Assembly (NCBI GenBank): GCA_027490215.1 | Contig: JAIXYO010000030.1 | Coordinates: 1-64,000, forward strand | Length of the DNA: 64,000 nt | Source of the DNA: Rubrivivax sp. | Lineage (GTDB): Bacteria; Pseudomonadota; Gammaproteobacteria; Burkholderiales; Burkholderiaceae_C | Direction of reading: 5' to 3' | Shown here: piece after piece, positions 18,451-25,840 of the stretch | How the letters are laid out: each line of letters begins with the position of its first letter | Numbering within the stretch: position 1 is the stretch's first letter | Notes under the pieces: model-generated | What the model saw: the letters and a program-made list of their open reading frames with translations, nothing else | The model's database searches: none | What the model was told of the DNA's origin: nothing | Position numbers and translations under genes: made by a program

Positions 18451-18947
18451 GGTGTCGCTCCGTAGGTCTTTGCACCGAGCGGTTCACCCGCCGAAGTGGT
18501 CATGGCGCCCGCCGGCATCTCGCCCTTGCGCGCCTTGGCCAGCGCATCGGCTGCTTCCGGTGGCATGTAGTTCTCGTCGTGCTTGGCAAGCACCTGCTCG
18601 GCCTGAAAAACCCCGCCCGCGCCCAGCTTGCCCTGCGCCACGACCCCTTTGCCCTCGCGGAAGAGGTCTGGCAGCAGCCCGGTGTAGACCACTGGAATCT
18701 TCTGAGCAAGGTCGGTGACCACGAAGTTGACCGTCAACGTCTTCTCGTCGCGCTGGATGCTGCCTTCCTCGACCAGCCCGCCAATGCGGAAACTGCGCTC
18801 GAGCGGTGCCTCCTTGGCGGCGACTTGCGTCGGGCTGAAGAAGAACACCATATTGCTTTGAAACGCGTTGAGCACCAGCGCGCTGGCAATGCCCAACACC
18901 GCCAGACCAGTCACGATGGCCAAGCCGCGCTTGGTTCTGGGTTTCAT
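18447..18947 (-). CDS. ccmE: Haem chaperone CcmE
   Basis: CcmE, 166 residues, a periplasmic haem chaperone that carries haem from CcmC to CcmF through a covalent His link. It has an N-terminal membrane anchor ([19 protein letters not shown]), an OB-fold region starting [10 protein letters not shown] and [13 protein letters not shown], and the haem-binding [11 protein letters not shown] with the essential His and the following Tyr. The C-terminal tail is flexible and variable, as usual. It overlaps ccmF by 4 bp and abuts ccmD. Confidence 0.95.
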   Translation of the reverse strand: MKPRTKRGLAIVTGLAVLGIASALVLNAFQSNMVFFFSPTQVAAKEAPLERSFRIGGLVEEGSIQRDEKTLTVNFVVTDLAQKIPVVYTGLLPDLFREGKGVVAQGKLGAGGVFQAEQVLAKHDENYMPPEAADALAKARKGEMPAGAMTTSAGEPLGAKTYGATP

Positions 18948-19129
18948 CAGACCTCTCCCAACTCTGCACTGGCGGCATCGTGCACGCTCTGGCTCAAGAC
19001 TCGTCGGCGCGCGATCACGGACCAGATTTCAGCGGCGATTACCGCAGCTGTCACGCCGAACGATCCCCAGACATACAAGCCATAGCCGCCCATGGCGAAG
19101 AAATCCGACCAGCTGTTCCAGACCATCAC
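18947..19129 (-). CDS. ccmD: Haem exporter accessory protein CcmD
   Basis: CcmD, 60 residues, a small membrane protein that helps release holo-CcmE from the CcmABC complex. The sequence starts with a short amphipathic part ([18 protein letters not shown]), then one membrane span ([19 protein letters not shown]) and a basic stretch RRRVL, the standard layout. It overlaps ccmC by 4 bp and shares one base with ccmE. Confidence 0.92.
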   Translation of the reverse strand: MMVWNSWSDFFAMGGYGLYVWGSFGVTAAVIAAEIWSVIARRRVLSQSVHDAASAELGEV

Positions 19130-19872
19130 ACCGCACCCAGTTCAGCGCGCGCCCATTGCGCGTGCTGTTCACGTTCAAGGATCACCACTCGCAGCCGGGC
19201 CAGCGCAATCGCGATCGCATAGGCCCAGAACGCAAGCGCCATCACCAGCATGCCCAGCAGCATCGGCGTGGCGATCGTCACGCCCTTGCTGAAGCTGATA
19301 GACGCTCCCTGGTGCAAGGTGTTCCACCACGTCACAGAAAAATAAATGATCGGCACGTTGACCGCGCCAACCAATGCGAGCAGCGCCGCTGCTCGGTCGG
19401 CGCGCCGAGGATCGTCAATCGCCGCATGCAGCGACATGAATCCGATGTACAGGAACAGCAGTACCAGTTCGGAAGTAAGACGTGCATCCCACACCCACCA
19501 GGTTCCCCACGTCGGTTTGCCCCACAAGGCGCCGGTCCACAGGGCAATGAAGGTCATCAGTGCGCCCGAGGGCGCCAGCGCGTTGGCCAGCATCGCGCCG
19601 AGGCGCGCATTGAAGATCAAGCCCATCGCCGCCCAGAACGCCATGGCGAGGTAGATCACCATCGACATCCACGCAGAGGGCACGTGGATAAAGATGATCC
19701 GGTAGGCGTCGCCTTGTTGGGCATCAACCGGCGCGAGAAACAGCCCGACGTAGAGGCCTATTACTGTGAGCACCAAAGCCAGCGCGCCGCACCAGGGAGT
19801 GATCTGTCCCGCGAGGAAATAGAAACGCTGTGGCGCAGCGAACTTGAACCAATTGATGTTAGAGAACTGCAC
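19126..19872 (-). CDS. ccmC: Haem exporter protein CcmC
   Basis: CcmC, 248 residues, an integral membrane protein that loads haem onto CcmE. The WWD motif is WGTWWVWDARLTSELVLL, flanked by conserved His in FIHVPSAWMSM and in SLHAAIDDPRRADRAAA. Six hydrophobic spans are visible. The start MQFSNINWFKFAAPQRFYF is typical of the family. An 82-bp gap separates it from ccmB; it overlaps ccmD by 4 bp. Confidence 0.95.
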   Translation of the reverse strand: MQFSNINWFKFAAPQRFYFLAGQITPWCGALALVLTVIGLYVGLFLAPVDAQQGDAYRIIFIHVPSAWMSMVIYLAMAFWAAMGLIFNARLGAMLANALAPSGALMTFIALWTGALWGKPTWGTWWVWDARLTSELVLLFLYIGFMSLHAAIDDPRRADRAAALLALVGAVNVPIIYFSVTWWNTLHQGASISFSKGVTIATPMLLGMLVMALAFWAYAIAIALARLRVVILEREQHAQWARAELGAV

Positions 19873-19955
19873 GAGGTCGGGCTCCGGCTGTCATCGCTCG
19901 GACGCGAGCGGGTCAGCCGCGCACCATCCAGACAGCCCGCAATTGTGCAACGGCG

Positions 19956-20612
19956 TCATTCGAGGGCGATTCGCAGGGCTGCTGCGGCCGCGATGGGTGC
20001 CGCGAACAGCGACAGCACCAACATTGCCCCCAGCAGGGAGTAATGGGCACCAACCGACAACCCGGCCGCCAACGCGTCGACCGCACCGGCACCGAAGATC
20101 AGCACTGGCACACAAAGCGGCAGCACCAGCAGCGACAGCAGCACGCCAGCGCCTCGGACCCCCACCGTCAGCGCTGCACCGATACCGCCGATCAAGCTGA
20201 GCACCGGCGTGCCGATCAGCAAAGACAAGGTCAGCACCCCAATCGACGAGGACGGAAGGCCGAACTGCAGCGCCAGCAGCGGGGCTACCAGCGTCAGCGC
20301 CAGACCGGAACACAGCCAATGCGCTGCCATTTTCGCGAGCACGATCAGCGGCAGCGGGCACACCGAGAGCAGCAGCTGCTCGAGCGTGCCGTCCTGGTGG
20401 TCGTCGGCGAACAGCCGGCCGAGCGACAGCATCGATGCCAGCAGCGCCGCCACCCACACCACGCCTGGAGCCATCGTGCGCAGCAGCGCGGGCTCCGGCC
20501 CCACGCCGAGCGGGAACAGGCTCGCGACGATCACGAAAAAGAACAGGGCGGCTGCGGTGTCAGCACGTCGACGCAGCGCCAGCCGCAGGTCGCGCACGAA
20601 AACACCGCGCAT
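19956..20612 (-). CDS. ccmB: Haem exporter membrane protein CcmB
   Basis: CcmB, about 218 residues, the membrane permease partner of the ABC protein CcmA. Family marks are FFFVIVASLFPLGVGPEPAL, FADDHQDGTLEQLLLS and GVRGAGVLLSLLVLPLC; six spans are visible. I use the ATG at 20612 (MRGVFVRDLRLALRR), which aligns with known CcmB starts. A GTG at 20648 overlaps the ccmA stop as GTGA and has AGGTGA upstream, so a start 12 codons earlier is plausible and would explain coupling to ccmA. Confidence 0.92.
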   Translation of the reverse strand: MRGVFVRDLRLALRRRADTAAALFFFVIVASLFPLGVGPEPALLRTMAPGVVWVAALLASMLSLGRLFADDHQDGTLEQLLLSVCPLPLIVLAKMAAHWLCSGLALTLVAPLLALQFGLPSSSIGVLTLSLLIGTPVLSLIGGIGAALTVGVRGAGVLLSLLVLPLCVPVLIFGAGAVDALAAGLSVGAHYSLLGAMLVLSLFAAPIAAAAALRIALE

Positions 20613-20644
20613 CGCGTCGAAGGCACTGGCTGGGGCGGACGCGC

Positions 20645-21304
20645 TCACAGTGCGAGTGTCACCTGAGAAAGCGATGGATCGATCGCTACCGGTTGGTGAC
20701 TGGTCAGCACCACGATGCCGCCGCGGCGCAAATGGCCGGTCAGTACACCCAGGAGCCAATCGCTGGCAACGGCGTCGAGCGCGTTGAAGGGTTCGTCCAG
20801 TACCCAGAGTGGCGGCGCCGGTTCCAACAGCAGTCGCGCCAACGCGACGCGCCGCCGTTGGCCCTGGGACAGATTGCGCGCGCTCAGGTGTTCGCGCTGT
20901 CGCAGACCGGCGGCCGCGAGAGCCTGCATCAGCACCGGTGTCGCAGGCCGCCGCCCACCCAGCAGGCAAGCACTGAGCAGGTTCTCCAGGGCGGACAGAT
21001 CGTCCTTCAACGCGGCAGCATGGCCGATGTAGATCAGATCGCGATGGAACTCATCCCGCTGGCTCGAGAGCGTGCTGCCGTTCCAGCGCACTGCGCCACG
21101 ATCGGGGCAGGACAGCCCGCACAGTGTGCGCAGCAGGGTGGTCTTGCCTGCACCGTTGGCCCCCTGTACGCGCAGCAACTGCCCGGCCTGGATCACTGCG
21201 TCGACCCCTTCGAACAGCCGTCGGGTGCCGCGCATGCACGACACCCCGATCAGTTCAAGCGTGGCCGATGACGGTGCAGACAGAGGAGGATCCAGCGCGT
21301 CCAT
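20645..21304 (-). CDS. ccmA: Haem exporter ATP-binding protein CcmA
   Basis: CcmA, about 219 residues, the ABC ATPase of the CcmAB complex, whose ATP hydrolysis drives release of holo-CcmE. Walker A is GANGAGKTT, the signature is LSQGQRRRVALARLL, and Walker B is PLWVLDEPFNALD. ATG at 21304 is chosen; a TTG seven codons upstream is also in frame. It is the first gene of the minus-strand ccm operon and divergent from crtE, so the 309-bp region between them must hold promoters for both. Confidence 0.94.
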   Translation of the reverse strand: MDALDPPLSAPSSATLELIGVSCMRGTRRLFEGVDAVIQAGQLLRVQGANGAGKTTLLRTLCGLSCPDRGAVRWNGSTLSSQRDEFHRDLIYIGHAAALKDDLSALENLLSACLLGGRRPATPVLMQALAAAGLRQREHLSARNLSQGQRRRVALARLLLEPAPPLWVLDEPFNALDAVASDWLLGVLTGHLRRGGIVVLTSHQPVAIDPSLSQVTLAL

Positions 21305-21503
21305 CGGGCCGGGGGGGGACTTCAAAACGTGGCGTGGGCTCGGTGGGTCAGCCTTGGATTATCCCGACGGTGTCATGGTCCGGTCAAATGCGCCTCAGGA
21401 ACGGCGCGAGCCAGTCTGTTGCCCCGCGACCTTCACCAACGGCTTCGTGGCGGTTAGCACGAGGCCGAGTCGCCATCCGATGCGCACCTTCGGGCCTGTG
21501 CTG

Positions 21504-21532
21504 TTGACGTACGATAGCGAGGTGTCTACATT
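21504..21532 (+). promoter_or_regulatory. Sigma70-like promoter candidate for crtE
   Basis: A -35 TTGACG (21504-21509) is followed after 17 bp by a -10 TACATT (21527-21532; 4 of 6 consensus). The -10 lies inside the PpsR/CrtJ palindrome at 21523-21540, the arrangement expected for repression by occlusion. Inferred from sequence only. Confidence 0.5.
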
Positions 21533-21540
21533 AGTTGACA
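21523..21540. promoter_or_regulatory. PpsR/CrtJ binding site (TGT-N12-ACA) upstream of crtE
   Basis: TGTCTACATTAGTTGACA fits the TGT-N12-ACA consensus of the aerobic photosynthesis repressor PpsR/CrtJ exactly. It overlaps the likely -10 of crtE, 73 bp before the start codon. The regulator gene is not in this window. It predicts repression of the superoperon under oxygen. Confidence 0.75.
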
Positions 21541-21613
21541 CTTGCACGCGACAAGCTGAATTGACAGTTTGTCGAGCATCCAACCCGCCGCCAGGCGAAC
21601 GCCGGAGTCACGC

Positions 21614-22495
21614 ATGAAGCCCATCACCCGCATCGAACAGGCTTTGGCCGTCGCCATCGCATCCGGAGAAGAAGAGGGCTGCCCGCCGAAACTCGCAGGC
21701 GCGATCCGCCACGCGGTCTTTCCCGGTGGCGCCCGGATCCGCCCTCAACTGTGTCTGGCCGTCGCGCAGGCGTGTGGCGATGACGATCCTGTGCTGTCCG
21801 AGGCCGCTGCTACTGCCATCGAGTTGCTGCATTGCGCCTCACTGGTACATGACGACCTGCCGTGTTTTGACGACGCGCCGACGCGTCGCGGCCGCGCCTC
21901 GGTCCACTTTGCCTTCGGCGAACCGCTGGCCGTCCTTGCTGGTGATGCGCTGATCGTGCTGGCATTCCAGACCTTGGGCAGCGCGGCAACACAGTCGCCT
22001 CTGCGTCTGCCCTTGCTGATGAAGACCATCGGCCGCGCCACGGGCATGCCTCATGGCATCGTGGCGGGTCAAGCCTGGGAATGTGAGCCACGGGTCTCTC
22101 TGGCTGACTACCAGCGCGCCAAGACGGGCTCCCTGTTCGCAGCGGCCACCATTGCCGGGGCGCAAGCTGCAGGCGCCGATTCGGCACCGTGGCGTGCACT
22201 GGGCGAATGGTTGGGCGAGGCCTATCAGGTGGCTGATGACATCCGCGATGTCGCCTGTGACTCTTCGTCCTTGGGCAAGCCCGCTGGGCAAGACGTGGCC
22301 CTGTGCCGGCCCAGCGCTGCCCGCGAACTGGGGCTGGAAGGTGCGATCCATCACTTTGACCGGCTGGTGGCCGCTGCCATCCAGGCCATTCCGCCTTGCC
22401 CTGGTGCCGAACAGATGCGTGCCCTGGTTCGCTTCGAAGCCGAACGCCTGGTTCCGAAGGCCATTGCCGAGGAAGTGATCCGCGTCGAGGCATGA
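21614..22495 (+). CDS. crtE: Geranylgeranyl diphosphate synthase
   Basis: CrtE, 293 residues, a prenyl transferase making GGPP for carotenoids and for the bacteriochlorophyll tail. The first Asp-rich motif is DDLPCFDDAPTRRG and the second region is YQVADDIRD. The FPGGARIRPQL motif binds isopentenyl diphosphate. The start ATG at 21614 follows CCGGAG at short spacing; an earlier in-frame start would run through the region downstream of the promoter. First gene of the crtEF-bchCXYZ-puf superoperon; crtF follows after 37 bp. Confidence 0.95.
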   Translation: MKPITRIEQALAVAIASGEEEGCPPKLAGAIRHAVFPGGARIRPQLCLAVAQACGDDDPVLSEAAATAIELLHCASLVHDDLPCFDDAPTRRGRASVHFAFGEPLAVLAGDALIVLAFQTLGSAATQSPLRLPLLMKTIGRATGMPHGIVAGQAWECEPRVSLADYQRAKTGSLFAAATIAGAQAAGADSAPWRALGEWLGEAYQVADDIRDVACDSSSLGKPAGQDVALCRPSAARELGLEGAIHHFDRLVAAAIQAIPPCPGAEQMRALVRFEAERLVPKAIAEEVIRVEA

Positions 22496-22532
22496 GCATG
22501 AGTTTCGCATCGACCGCTCGACACCTCCGCGC

Positions 22533-23717
22533 ATGGCGTTGAAACCAGTGGCCGCGCTGAGCCAGGAATCGGATTTGTCGTCACCCCCGTCGCTGCCTGA
22601 TCGCTTGCTCGATCGTTGGTTGGCTTGGCGCGATGGGCTGACCGGCAGCCGGACGTTCCGTCGGTGGGCGGCAGCCTTTCCGCTCACGCGTCCGATCGCA
22701 CAGCGGCGCGCCAGCGATCTGTTCGACCTGGTCGCCGGCTTTGTCTATTCGCAAATCCTGCTTGCGTGCGTGCGCCTGCGTCTTTTCGATCTGCTGGCGC
22801 AGGAACCTCAAACACTGGCGGTGCTGGCGCCGCGCCTCGGTCTGACCGAAGACGCCGCACAGAAGCTCTTGGCCGCGGCCGTGTCGTTGAAGCTGGTCGA
22901 GAAGCGTAGTCGTGGTCGTTACGGACTTGGTCCGCTGGGTGCGCCTCTGGTAGGCGATGCAGCCATCACCTCCATGGTGGAACACCACGCCGAGCTCTAT
23001 GTCGACCTGGCCGATCCGGTGGCCTTGCTGCGAGGCGAAGCCCGCACCTCGGCTTTGGCGCAGTACTGGCCTTATGCGGCGGCTGATGCTCCGGACGCAC
23101 TTGACACGGACCGCGTCAGTCCCTATTCGGCACTGATGTCGGCATCGCAGACCCTGGTGTCCGACGAGGTGCTCGAGGCTTACTCGTTCGACAAGCACCG
23201 TCGTCTGCTCGATGTGGGTGGTGGCGAGGGCACCTTTCTTTCGGCAGTCGCTGCACGGGCACCGCATCTGCAGCTTGTGTTGTTCGATCTGCCTGCGGTC
23301 GCCGAGCGGGCGCGCGTCAAGTTTGCCGAGCAAGGGCTGGCTGACCGGGCGACCGCCTGCGGTGGCAGCTTCTTCAGCGATCCGTTGCCAACAGGCTGCG
23401 ACCTGATCAGTTTGGTTCGGGTGATCTTCGACCACGACGATGCGCGCGCACTGATGATCCTGAAGGCGGTAAGACGCGCGCTGCCTGAAGACGGCACCCT
23501 GTTGCTGACGGAGCCGATGTCAGGCACCCCGGGCGCCGAGGCGATGGGTGACGCGTACTTCGGCTTCTACCTTTTGGCGATGGGCAAAGGCCGCTCACGC
23601 AGCGCCGCAAAACTCACGGAGTTGCTGCATGCCGCTGGCTTCGGCGAGGTTCGATTGCTGCGCAACCACATCCCCTTGCAGACCCAGTTGATCGTCGCGC
23701 GACCGGCTCCCGTGTAA
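22533..23717 (+). CDS. crtF: Hydroxyneurosporene methyltransferase
   Basis: CrtF, 394 residues, the SAM-dependent O-methyltransferase that methylates the tertiary hydroxyl in spheroidene/spirilloxanthin-type carotenoids. An N-terminal dimerisation domain (DLFDLVAGFVYSQILLACVR) precedes a class I methyltransferase fold with glycine-rich motif LLDVGGGEGTFL near residue 230 and SLVRVIFDHDD after it. It lies directly after crtE and before bchC, as in Rubrivivax and Rhodobacter. The stop is followed by the tandem PpsR-type sites of bchC. Confidence 0.94.
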   Translation: MALKPVAALSQESDLSSPPSLPDRLLDRWLAWRDGLTGSRTFRRWAAAFPLTRPIAQRRASDLFDLVAGFVYSQILLACVRLRLFDLLAQEPQTLAVLAPRLGLTEDAAQKLLAAAVSLKLVEKRSRGRYGLGPLGAPLVGDAAITSMVEHHAELYVDLADPVALLRGEARTSALAQYWPYAAADAPDALDTDRVSPYSALMSASQTLVSDEVLEAYSFDKHRRLLDVGGGEGTFLSAVAARAPHLQLVLFDLPAVAERARVKFAEQGLADRATACGGSFFSDPLPTGCDLISLVRVIFDHDDARALMILKAVRRALPEDGTLLLTEPMSGTPGAEAMGDAYFGFYLLAMGKGRSRSAAKLTELLHAAGFGEVRLLRNHIPLQTQLIVARPAPV

Positions 23718-23733
23718 ACCCTTGAAGAAAAAC

Positions 23734-23751
23734 TGTAAATGCAAGTTGACA
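23734..23751. promoter_or_regulatory. PpsR/CrtJ site 1 upstream of bchC
   Basis: TGTAAATGCAAGTTGACA matches TGT-N12-ACA exactly. Its right arm contains the TTGACA -35 element at 23746-23751. It is 8 bp from site 2, the same spacing I recall for the two CrtJ palindromes of the Rhodobacter capsulatus bchC promoter. Confidence 0.82.
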
Positions 23752-23773
23752 GTTTTAATTGTCAGTTTAAGAT
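23746..23773 (+). promoter_or_regulatory. Sigma70-like promoter of bchC
   Basis: A perfect -35 TTGACA (23746-23751), 16-bp spacer and -10 TAAGAT (23768-23773). Each hexamer overlaps one of the two PpsR/CrtJ palindromes, so cooperative binding would block RNA polymerase. It gives bchCXYZ-puf a promoter inside the larger superoperon. Confidence 0.65.
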
Positions 23774-23777
23774 GACA
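23760..23777. promoter_or_regulatory. PpsR/CrtJ site 2 upstream of bchC
   Basis: TGTCAGTTTAAGATGACA matches TGT-N12-ACA exactly and covers the -10 element of the bchC promoter. Together with site 1 it forms a tandem operator suited to cooperative repressor binding. Confidence 0.82.
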
Positions 23778-23866
23778 CCTGTTGTTCGGAGGCTGTCCAA
23801 GATGTTCTGGGATTCCAACCTTTATCGCTCGTACCCAGACGCTTTCCGCTGTGCAGGGGAGGCGAC

Positions 23867-24805
23867 TTGAACACGATGGCTGTGGTGATGGAACGGCCGG
23901 AGCAACTTGTGCTGAGCCGTTTGGACCTGACCGATGCCACCGATGAAGACGTCACGGTCGACATTGAATGGAGCGGTATCAGCACCGGTACCGAACGACT
24001 GTTGTGGACAGGGCGTATGCCCGCATTCCCTGGCATGGGCTATCCCCTGGTTCCAGGCTATGAGTCGGTCGGTCGCGTCATCGAAGCCGGCTCCACTTCG
24101 GGTCGCCTGATTGGGGAACGCGTGTTCGTCCCCGGCGCCAAGTGCTTCGGCGATGTGCGTGGATTGTTTGGCGGGGCGGCCGCACGTGTGGTGCTGCCAG
24201 GCGCCCGCACCATTCCGTTTGCAGAGCATCTGGCAGAGCAGGGTGTACTGCTGGCGCTCGCTGCCACGGCTTACCACGCACATTCCATCGAAGGCCTTTC
24301 ACAGCCGGACCTGATCATTGGTCACGGCGTGCTCGGTCGAATGATCGCCCGACTCGCAGTGGTGGCGGGCCGCACACCCACCGTGTGGGAAACCAATCCC
24401 ACACGTCGCGAGGGTGCCATGGGCTACGAGGTGGTCGATCCGTCCATCGACTCTCGCCGCAACTACCGCTGCATCTGCGATGTGAGCGGCGATTCTTCGC
24501 TGCTGGACACGTTGATTTCGCGCTTGGCAGCCGGCGGCGAAGTAGTGCTGGCCGGCTTCTACGACGAGCCACTGTCGTTTGTTTTTCCGCCAGCCTTCAT
24601 GCGTGAAGCGCGCATCCGCATCGCTGCGCAGTGGCTGCCCAGCGATTTGGTCGCGGTCAAGGATCTGGCTGAGTCGGGACGTTTGTCGCTGGACGGCCTG
24701 ATCACACACCGCTCAGACGCCATGCAGGCCAATTCCGCCTACCGCACGGCGTTTGGCGATCCGACGTGTTTGAAGATGATTTTGGACTGGAGATCTTGCC
24801 AATGA
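23867..24805 (+). CDS. bchC: Bacteriochlorophyllide a dehydrogenase BchC
   Basis: BchC, about 312 residues, the NAD-dependent dehydrogenase that oxidises 3-hydroxyethyl bacteriochlorophyllide a to bacteriochlorophyllide a. It is a medium-chain dehydrogenase-like protein: DIEWSGISTGTERLLWTG near the N-terminus, GYPLVPGYESVGRV, and a Rossmann motif LIIGHGVLGRMIARL. A TTG start at 23867 sits just after GGGGAGGCGAC and gives MNTMAVV, like known BchC N-termini. An ATG at 23876 is the alternative, with spacing longer than ideal. The stop overlaps bchX by 4 bp. Confidence 0.94.
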   Translation: MNTMAVVMERPEQLVLSRLDLTDATDEDVTVDIEWSGISTGTERLLWTGRMPAFPGMGYPLVPGYESVGRVIEAGSTSGRLIGERVFVPGAKCFGDVRGLFGGAAARVVLPGARTIPFAEHLAEQGVLLALAATAYHAHSIEGLSQPDLIIGHGVLGRMIARLAVVAGRTPTVWETNPTRREGAMGYEVVDPSIDSRRNYRCICDVSGDSSLLDTLISRLAAGGEVVLAGFYDEPLSFVFPPAFMREARIRIAAQWLPSDLVAVKDLAESGRLSLDGLITHRSDAMQANSAYRTAFGDPTCLKMILDWRSCQ

Positions 24806-25827
24806 GCACCACTGAATCGACGCTGGCTTCCGCCAAGGTGGCACCGGTGACCATCATGATGAAAGACCTGCGAAACGAAGCGGCAGTCGAGCCTGCTCCC
24901 GTGTCCACCAGCCCGGTGACGAAGGAAACGCAGATCATCGCGATCTACGGCAAGGGCGGGATCGGCAAGAGCTTCACGCTGGCCAACCTCAGTTACATGA
25001 TGGCGCAGCAGGGCAAGAAGGTGCTGCTGATCGGTTGCGACCCGAAGAGCGACACCACCAGCCTGCTGTTCGGTGGTCGCGCCTGCCCGACCATCATCGA
25101 AACGAGTTCCAAGAAGAAGTTGGCCGGCGAGGCGGTAGCGATCGGCGACGTCTGCTTCAAGCGAGATGGCGTCTACGCGATGGAGCTTGGTGGCCCTGAG
25201 GTCGGCCGAGGTTGCGGTGGGCGCGGGATCATCCACGGCTTCGAACTGCTCGAAAAGCTCGGCTTCCACGAGTGGGGCTTCGATTACGTGCTGCTCGACT
25301 TCCTGGGTGATGTGGTGTGCGGTGGCTTTGGTCTGCCGATCGCCCGCGACATGTGCCAGAAGGTCATCGTCGTTGCCAGCAATGACCTGCAAAGTCTGTA
25401 CGTTGCCAACAACGTCTGCAGCGCAGTCGAGTACTTCCGGAAGCTCGGCGGCAACGTCGGCGTGGCCGGAATGGTGATCAACCGCGACGACGGCACTGGC
25501 GAGGCCAAGGCCTTTGCCGAGCATGTCGGCATACCGGTCCTGTCGACGATTCCGGCGAACGACGACATCCGCCGCAAGAGCGCCAGCTACGAAATCATCG
25601 GCAGACCAGGCTCCGAATGGGGTCCGATGTTCGCTGAACTGGCAGAAAACGTCGGCACGTCGCTGCCGATGCGCCCGAAACCGATGTCGCAGGACGAGTT
25701 GCTTGGCTTGTTCTCGGCGTCTTCGGTCGGCCGTGATGTGGTGCTGGAACCCGCGACTCAGTTCGACATGTGTGGCAAGACCGAGAGCAAGAAAGAAACG
25801 CTCGAAGTCGTTTACGACGAAGTCTGA
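24802..25827 (+). CDS. bchX: Chlorophyllide reductase iron protein BchX
   Basis: BchX, 341 residues, the nitrogenase-iron-protein-like ATPase that feeds electrons to BchYZ, which reduces ring B of chlorophyllide a. P-loop GKGGIGKS (50-57), a switch region DFLGDVVCGGF with one cluster Cys, and GRGCGGRGII with the other. The N-terminal ~40 residues are a variable extension, common in BchX. ATGA overlap with bchC shows coupling; bchY follows after 13 bp. Confidence 0.96.
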   Translation: MSTTESTLASAKVAPVTIMMKDLRNEAAVEPAPVSTSPVTKETQIIAIYGKGGIGKSFTLANLSYMMAQQGKKVLLIGCDPKSDTTSLLFGGRACPTIIETSSKKKLAGEAVAIGDVCFKRDGVYAMELGGPEVGRGCGGRGIIHGFELLEKLGFHEWGFDYVLLDFLGDVVCGGFGLPIARDMCQKVIVVASNDLQSLYVANNVCSAVEYFRKLGGNVGVAGMVINRDDGTGEAKAFAEHVGIPVLSTIPANDDIRRKSASYEIIGRPGSEWGPMFAELAENVGTSLPMRPKPMSQDELLGLFSASSVGRDVVLEPATQFDMCGKTESKKETLEVVYDEV

Positions 25828-25840
25828 GCGGCTGCGCACC

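Larger units (their letters stand above)
21305..21613. promoter_or_regulatory. Divergent ccmA/crtE intergenic region
   Basis: This 309-bp region separates the minus-strand ccm operon from the plus-strand crtE superoperon. I see no convincing gene in it. The crtE-proximal third holds a promoter-like pair and one TGT-N12-ACA palindrome (listed separately), and a TTGACAGTTTGTC imperfect repeat near 21561. The ccmA-proximal part is GC-rich without a recognisable site. Confidence 0.6.

Noticed and set aside
25514-25840. Upstream extension of the bchY frame inside bchX
   Set aside because: The extra 109 codons are Arg/Ser-rich and overlap bchX; family length and the ATG at 25841 support the shorter gene.
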